DNA from: Euryarchaeota archaeon UBA495
GTDB lineage: Archaea > Thermoplasmatota > Poseidoniia > Poseidoniales > Poseidoniaceae
Assembly (NCBI GenBank): GCA_002496845.1
Contig: DALQ01000011.1
Coordinates: 1 to 6,669, forward strand
Length of the DNA: 6,669 nucleotides
Direction of reading: 5' to 3'
A program made the translations under genes and the position numbers. Shown in pieces: positions 4,440-6,669 of this stretch; within the stretch, counting starts at the first letter, position 1, and the number at the start of each line of letters is the position of its first letter. The notes beneath the pieces were generated by a model. It was not told where the DNA came from, ran no database searches, and saw nothing but the letters and a program-made list of their open reading frames with translations.

Positions 4440-6575
4440 ATGTGGACCGACGAGCAACTCATTGAGCAAGGTTGGACGCCAGACCAAATTGCCCAGCACC
4501 GGGCAGAAGAAGCAGCCGCACAGGCCCCTGTTGAAGGCGAATTCCCGATCGTCGAAGACAAGACCTCAGGTTTGCTTGATGGTTCGACGGGATGGGCAGG
4601 GCTCTCCCCAACCCTTTCCGCCGTGCTCATCGGTGCGATGTTCATCATGGTCCCCTTCTCCATGTACAGTGCGTGGGCTGCAAACGGTCAACCTGGTCCG
4701 GCAGGGGCGGACGGCGAAGACGGTTCCAGTTTCCATCTGGTTGACTCGGCGGCCTCACTGCCGGAGTGCACGGAGGAATTGAACAACCAGATCTTCTACG
4801 TGGCCTTTGAGTATGGCTTCCAAGTCTGCCAAAGCACCATTTGGCTCGAGGTGAACCTGACCGGGCCGCAAGGACTCGATGGCACGGACGGAACGGACGG
4901 CGCCAACGGGCAAAACGGCCTCAACGGCATCAACGGTCTCGACGGAGATCAAGGACGCATGGGGCCACCTGGAACCAATGGCGTCAATGGCCAAGACGGT
5001 GCGAACGGTGCAGACGGAACAGACGGCACCCCTGCGCTCATCGTCACCACGGCCGAGCCCAGCGGGCCAAATTGCCCGCAAGGAGGCACCTTGGTCCAAA
5101 CAGGTTCTGACTTGAACGTGAACAACATTCTGGAAAACGACGAAGTCAGCAGTCAACTGTACATCTGCGATGGGGTTGACGGTCAGGACGGCGTCGACGG
5201 AAGTTCGACCGCGACCATGCTCGTTGCACGGATGACCACCGCTCCAGCATCCCTGGGATGCAACGGCGACGGCCAACTGCTTCAGTACGGCATGGACAAC
5301 GGCAGGGGCAACGGCATTCTGTTGAACGGCATTCTGGAAAGTGGAGAGGTGATGGTGAGCAACCTCATCTGCACAGAAAGCAGCCTGACCAGCATGACCG
5401 ACATCAACCCCGGGACGGGCAGCAGCAACGTGCAAGGGCACACCGAAATGGACGGTGTCCTGTATTTCCAAGCCAACAACGGAACCACGGAAGGCCTCTA
5501 TTCTTACGAGCAGGACGGAACGCTGACGCAACTCAAAACGGGCGCGTTTTTCCTTGACCTCACTCCCATCAACACGCATCAACTCATCTACATGACCGAC
5601 AACGCAACGCACGGTCGAGAACCGTGGATTTACGATGCATCGAACAACTCCACATGGATGATCGAGGACATCAACCCCGGCACCACCAGCAGCCTTGCGC
5701 AGAAGTTCGTCGTCCACGGCGACATGGTCTACTTTGTGGCCACGAACCATCCAACCAACAGCAACAGGAACATCTTCTCCTACAACGTCACCACGGAAAC
5801 GGTCGACGTGGCCTCTACGGCCTTCGGTTTCATCGCTCAGACCTCTGAATTGGTCGTTCAGAACGGTTCAATTTACTTCGAGGGTGGAGGAAACCTGCAG
5901 AAGTACGACCCCGCCACCAACGTGACCACATTGGTGGCCGACCCGTGGATTGGCGGTTCATCCAACGTGGAGCATCTTCACCTCCACGGCACGACGATCT
6001 ACTTCAGCGCCGCCGGCATCGCCAACGGAACCCCCGGTTCCTACACCTACTACGACACCACCGGTCAGGAACTGTGGGCCTACGAGACGACCAACAACAG
6101 TTCTTGGCTCGTCGCTGACATTGAGCCCGGCGCGGCACAAAGCGGCTGGCCAGACAGCAGCGACCCCGAACATTTCGTGTCGGATGGCGACCTGATCTAT
6201 TTCGCCGCAGGCAGTTACCAGATGCCGGCTGGCAGCAGCGGCGTTGAGCTGTGGGTCCACGACACCACCACCGGCTCCACCTCGTTGTTGGCCGATTTGT
6301 TGGGAACCACGCAAAGCTATCCTGCCCACCTCACCATGTACGGGGACTCGATTTACTTCACCGCCGATGGCAACAGTTTGGGTGCGCCGAAGGACATGTG
6401 GGCCTACACCATCCTCAACCAGACCACGTGGAAGGTCGAGACGGCCAGCGGCATGAATCCGCAGTCCTACGTGGTCTTCGACGGAGCCTTGTACTTCACA
6501 GGCAGCGCCCAAGCACCCCTCAACGCTGAGTTGTGGTCCTTGACCTGGCTGCAGTCCACCTCCATCGTGGCCTGA
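4440..6575 (+). CDS. Membrane-anchored surface protein with collagen-like segments and ELWxxD-type propeller repeats
   Basis: 711 residues, clearly modular. Residues 1-54 are a short, mostly acidic cytoplasmic part that begins with two copies of a WT-x-x-Q-[LI] motif (Trp2 and Trp12). About 56-80 is one membrane segment without lipobox or classical cleavage site, so a signal anchor is likely, with the rest outside. Then come four Gly-X-Y triplets (83-94), a module with Cys110/Cys130, nineteen Gly-X-Y triplets (142-198), a DUF7151-like module (Cys212/Cys243, with NNILENDEV), four triplets (245-256), and a second such module (Cys274/Cys311, NGILESGEV). From about 318 on, eight repeats each hold a hydrophobic-Tyr-Phe type strand (IYFSAAG, IYFAAG, IYFTADG and others), several with DINPG and ELW-x-x-D/E motifs, as in ELWxxD-repeat beta-propeller-like proteins. 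The head has no Cys. Twelve N-X-[ST] sequons suit an S-layer-side glycoprotein. A trimeric stalk with a binding head, for adhesion or polymer capture, is inference. Confidence 0.92.
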   Translation: MWTDEQLIEQGWTPDQIAQHRAEEAAAQAPVEGEFPIVEDKTSGLLDGSTGWAGLSPTLSAVLIGAMFIMVPFSMYSAWAANGQPGPAGADGEDGSSFHLVDSAASLPECTEELNNQIFYVAFEYGFQVCQSTIWLEVNLTGPQGLDGTDGTDGANGQNGLNGINGLDGDQGRMGPPGTNGVNGQDGANGADGTDGTPALIVTTAEPSGPNCPQGGTLVQTGSDLNVNNILENDEVSSQLYICDGVDGQDGVDGSSTATMLVARMTTAPASLGCNGDGQLLQYGMDNGRGNGILLNGILESGEVMVSNLICTESSLTSMTDINPGTGSSNVQGHTEMDGVLYFQANNGTTEGLYSYEQDGTLTQLKTGAFFLDLTPINTHQLIYMTDNATHGREPWIYDASNNSTWMIEDINPGTTSSLAQKFVVHGDMVYFVATNHPTNSNRNIFSYNVTTETVDVASTAFGFIAQTSELVVQNGSIYFEGGGNLQKYDPATNVTTLVADPWIGGSSNVEHLHLHGTTIYFSAAGIANGTPGSYTYYDTTGQELWAYETTNNSSWLVADIEPGAAQSGWPDSSDPEHFVSDGDLIYFAAGSYQMPAGSSGVELWVHDTTTGSTSLLADLLGTTQSYPAHLTMYGDSIYFTADGNSLGAPKDMWAYTILNQTTWKVETASGMNPQSYVVFDGALYFTGSAQAPLNAELWSLTWLQSTSIVA
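4863..5033 (+). repeat. Collagen-like Gly-X-Y tract (19 triplets)
   Basis: Residues 142-198 of the surface protein form nineteen unbroken Gly-X-Y triplets, visible in DNA as a nine-base-period pattern of GGN codons with GAC/AAC. The Y position is Asp or Asn in 14 of 19 triplets. Proline is present only in the first, sixteenth-residue-range GPP and last triplets. Smaller tracts flank it, at residues 83-94 and 245-256. Confidence 0.93.
5391..6536 (+). repeat. Eight degenerate propeller-type repeats (ELWxxD-like)
   Basis: Core strands start near residues 341, 382, 430, 478, 520, 586, 638 and 685, giving spacings of 41-66 residues, typical of propeller blades. Shared elements are DINPG/DIEPG before a variable helix-free stretch, a [VIL]-Y-[FM]-x-[AT] strand, and [EP]-[LP]-W-x-x-[DE] followed by a Thr/Asn-rich turn. 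The insert before 586 (about 20 extra residues) is the largest departure. Eight blades is a count from the strands, not a structure. Confidence 0.75.
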
Positions 6576-6635
6576 ATTAGTGGTTTACGCGCTGATTCGT
6601 CCCTATCCGCTTGACACACTGGGGATGGATTACGT

Positions 6636-6649
6636 GCTAAGGCCTTAGC
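6636..6649. repeat. Perfect 14-base palindrome at the right edge
   Basis: GCTAAGGCCTTAGC is its own reverse complement and lies 60 bases after the stop of the surface-protein gene. The 94 bases from 6576 to the window end show no clear gene. The palindrome may be a terminator-like or intergenic element. It also contains a minus-strand TAA (6645-6647) that could end a gene entering from the right. Confidence 0.5.
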
Positions 6650-6669
6650 CGCCGCCGCTCCCACCACCA

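Noticed and set aside
4879..4945. Tandem repeat / CRISPR-like periodicity
   Set aside because: The nine-base period follows Gly-X-Y codons in frame; there are no spacers or repeat units of CRISPR size.
4755..5750. Minus-strand open frame of 331 codons
   Set aside because: It is antisense to the collagen-like region; its length is a by-product of repeated GGN/GAC/AAC codons, which give no stops on the reverse strand.
5958..6512. Minus-strand open frame of 184 codons
   Set aside because: It is antisense to the propeller repeats, Gly/Val/Arg-rich, without promoter or recognisable motif.

Overview
The window looks like a compact, GC-rich archaeal genome fragment. The best guess is a marine Euryarchaeon of the Poseidoniales / Marine Group II type, inferred from sequence features rather than from a database match. 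The tRNA-Gln gene has archaeal character and lacks an encoded CCA. Several genes have an AT-rich TATA-like hexamer 28-29 bases before the start codon with no useful Shine-Dalgarno sequence, as expected for leaderless archaeal transcripts. Genes are packed with gaps of 1-130 bases. The largest gene is a membrane-anchored modular surface protein of a kind common in that group.

Layout, left to right. Positions 1-1578 lie on the minus strand. They hold tRNA-Gln(UUG), a complete 3-hydroxybutyryl-CoA dehydrogenase (283 aa) and, 9 bases further on, a short-chain dehydrogenase of the YueD/sepiapterin-reductase type that runs off the left edge. The last two probably share a transcript. Positions 1604-2077 (minus) hold a 157-aa HD-domain nucleotidase-like protein. 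A 50-base gap separates it from a divergent AlkA-type DNA glycosylase at 2128-2748 (plus). Both deal with nucleotides or damaged bases, so a housekeeping/repair divergent pair is plausible.

From 2795 to 6575 there are three less ordinary genes. An unrecognised coiled-coil protein with four C-terminal membrane helices (322 aa, plus) carries a run of ten C exactly between its two halves. It ends one base from a convergent YbjN-like protein (181 aa, minus). Divergent from that, across a 129-base promoter region, is a 711-aa protein. It has a short cytoplasmic N-terminus, one membrane anchor, collagen-like Gly-X-Y segments alternating with three two-cysteine modules, and a Cys-free eight-repeat beta-propeller-like head. 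These three genes share a promoter motif, G-N-G-T-T-R-A-W-A, at nearly the same distance from their start codons, so they may share basal promoter architecture or regulation. The last 94 bases contain no clear gene but do contain a perfect 14-base palindrome and, possibly, the extreme C-terminus of a minus-strand gene entering from the right.

No mobile element, CRISPR array or rRNA was seen. The most interesting items are the collagen/propeller surface protein, the poly-C tract that could switch a membrane protein to a soluble form, and the shared promoter motif.
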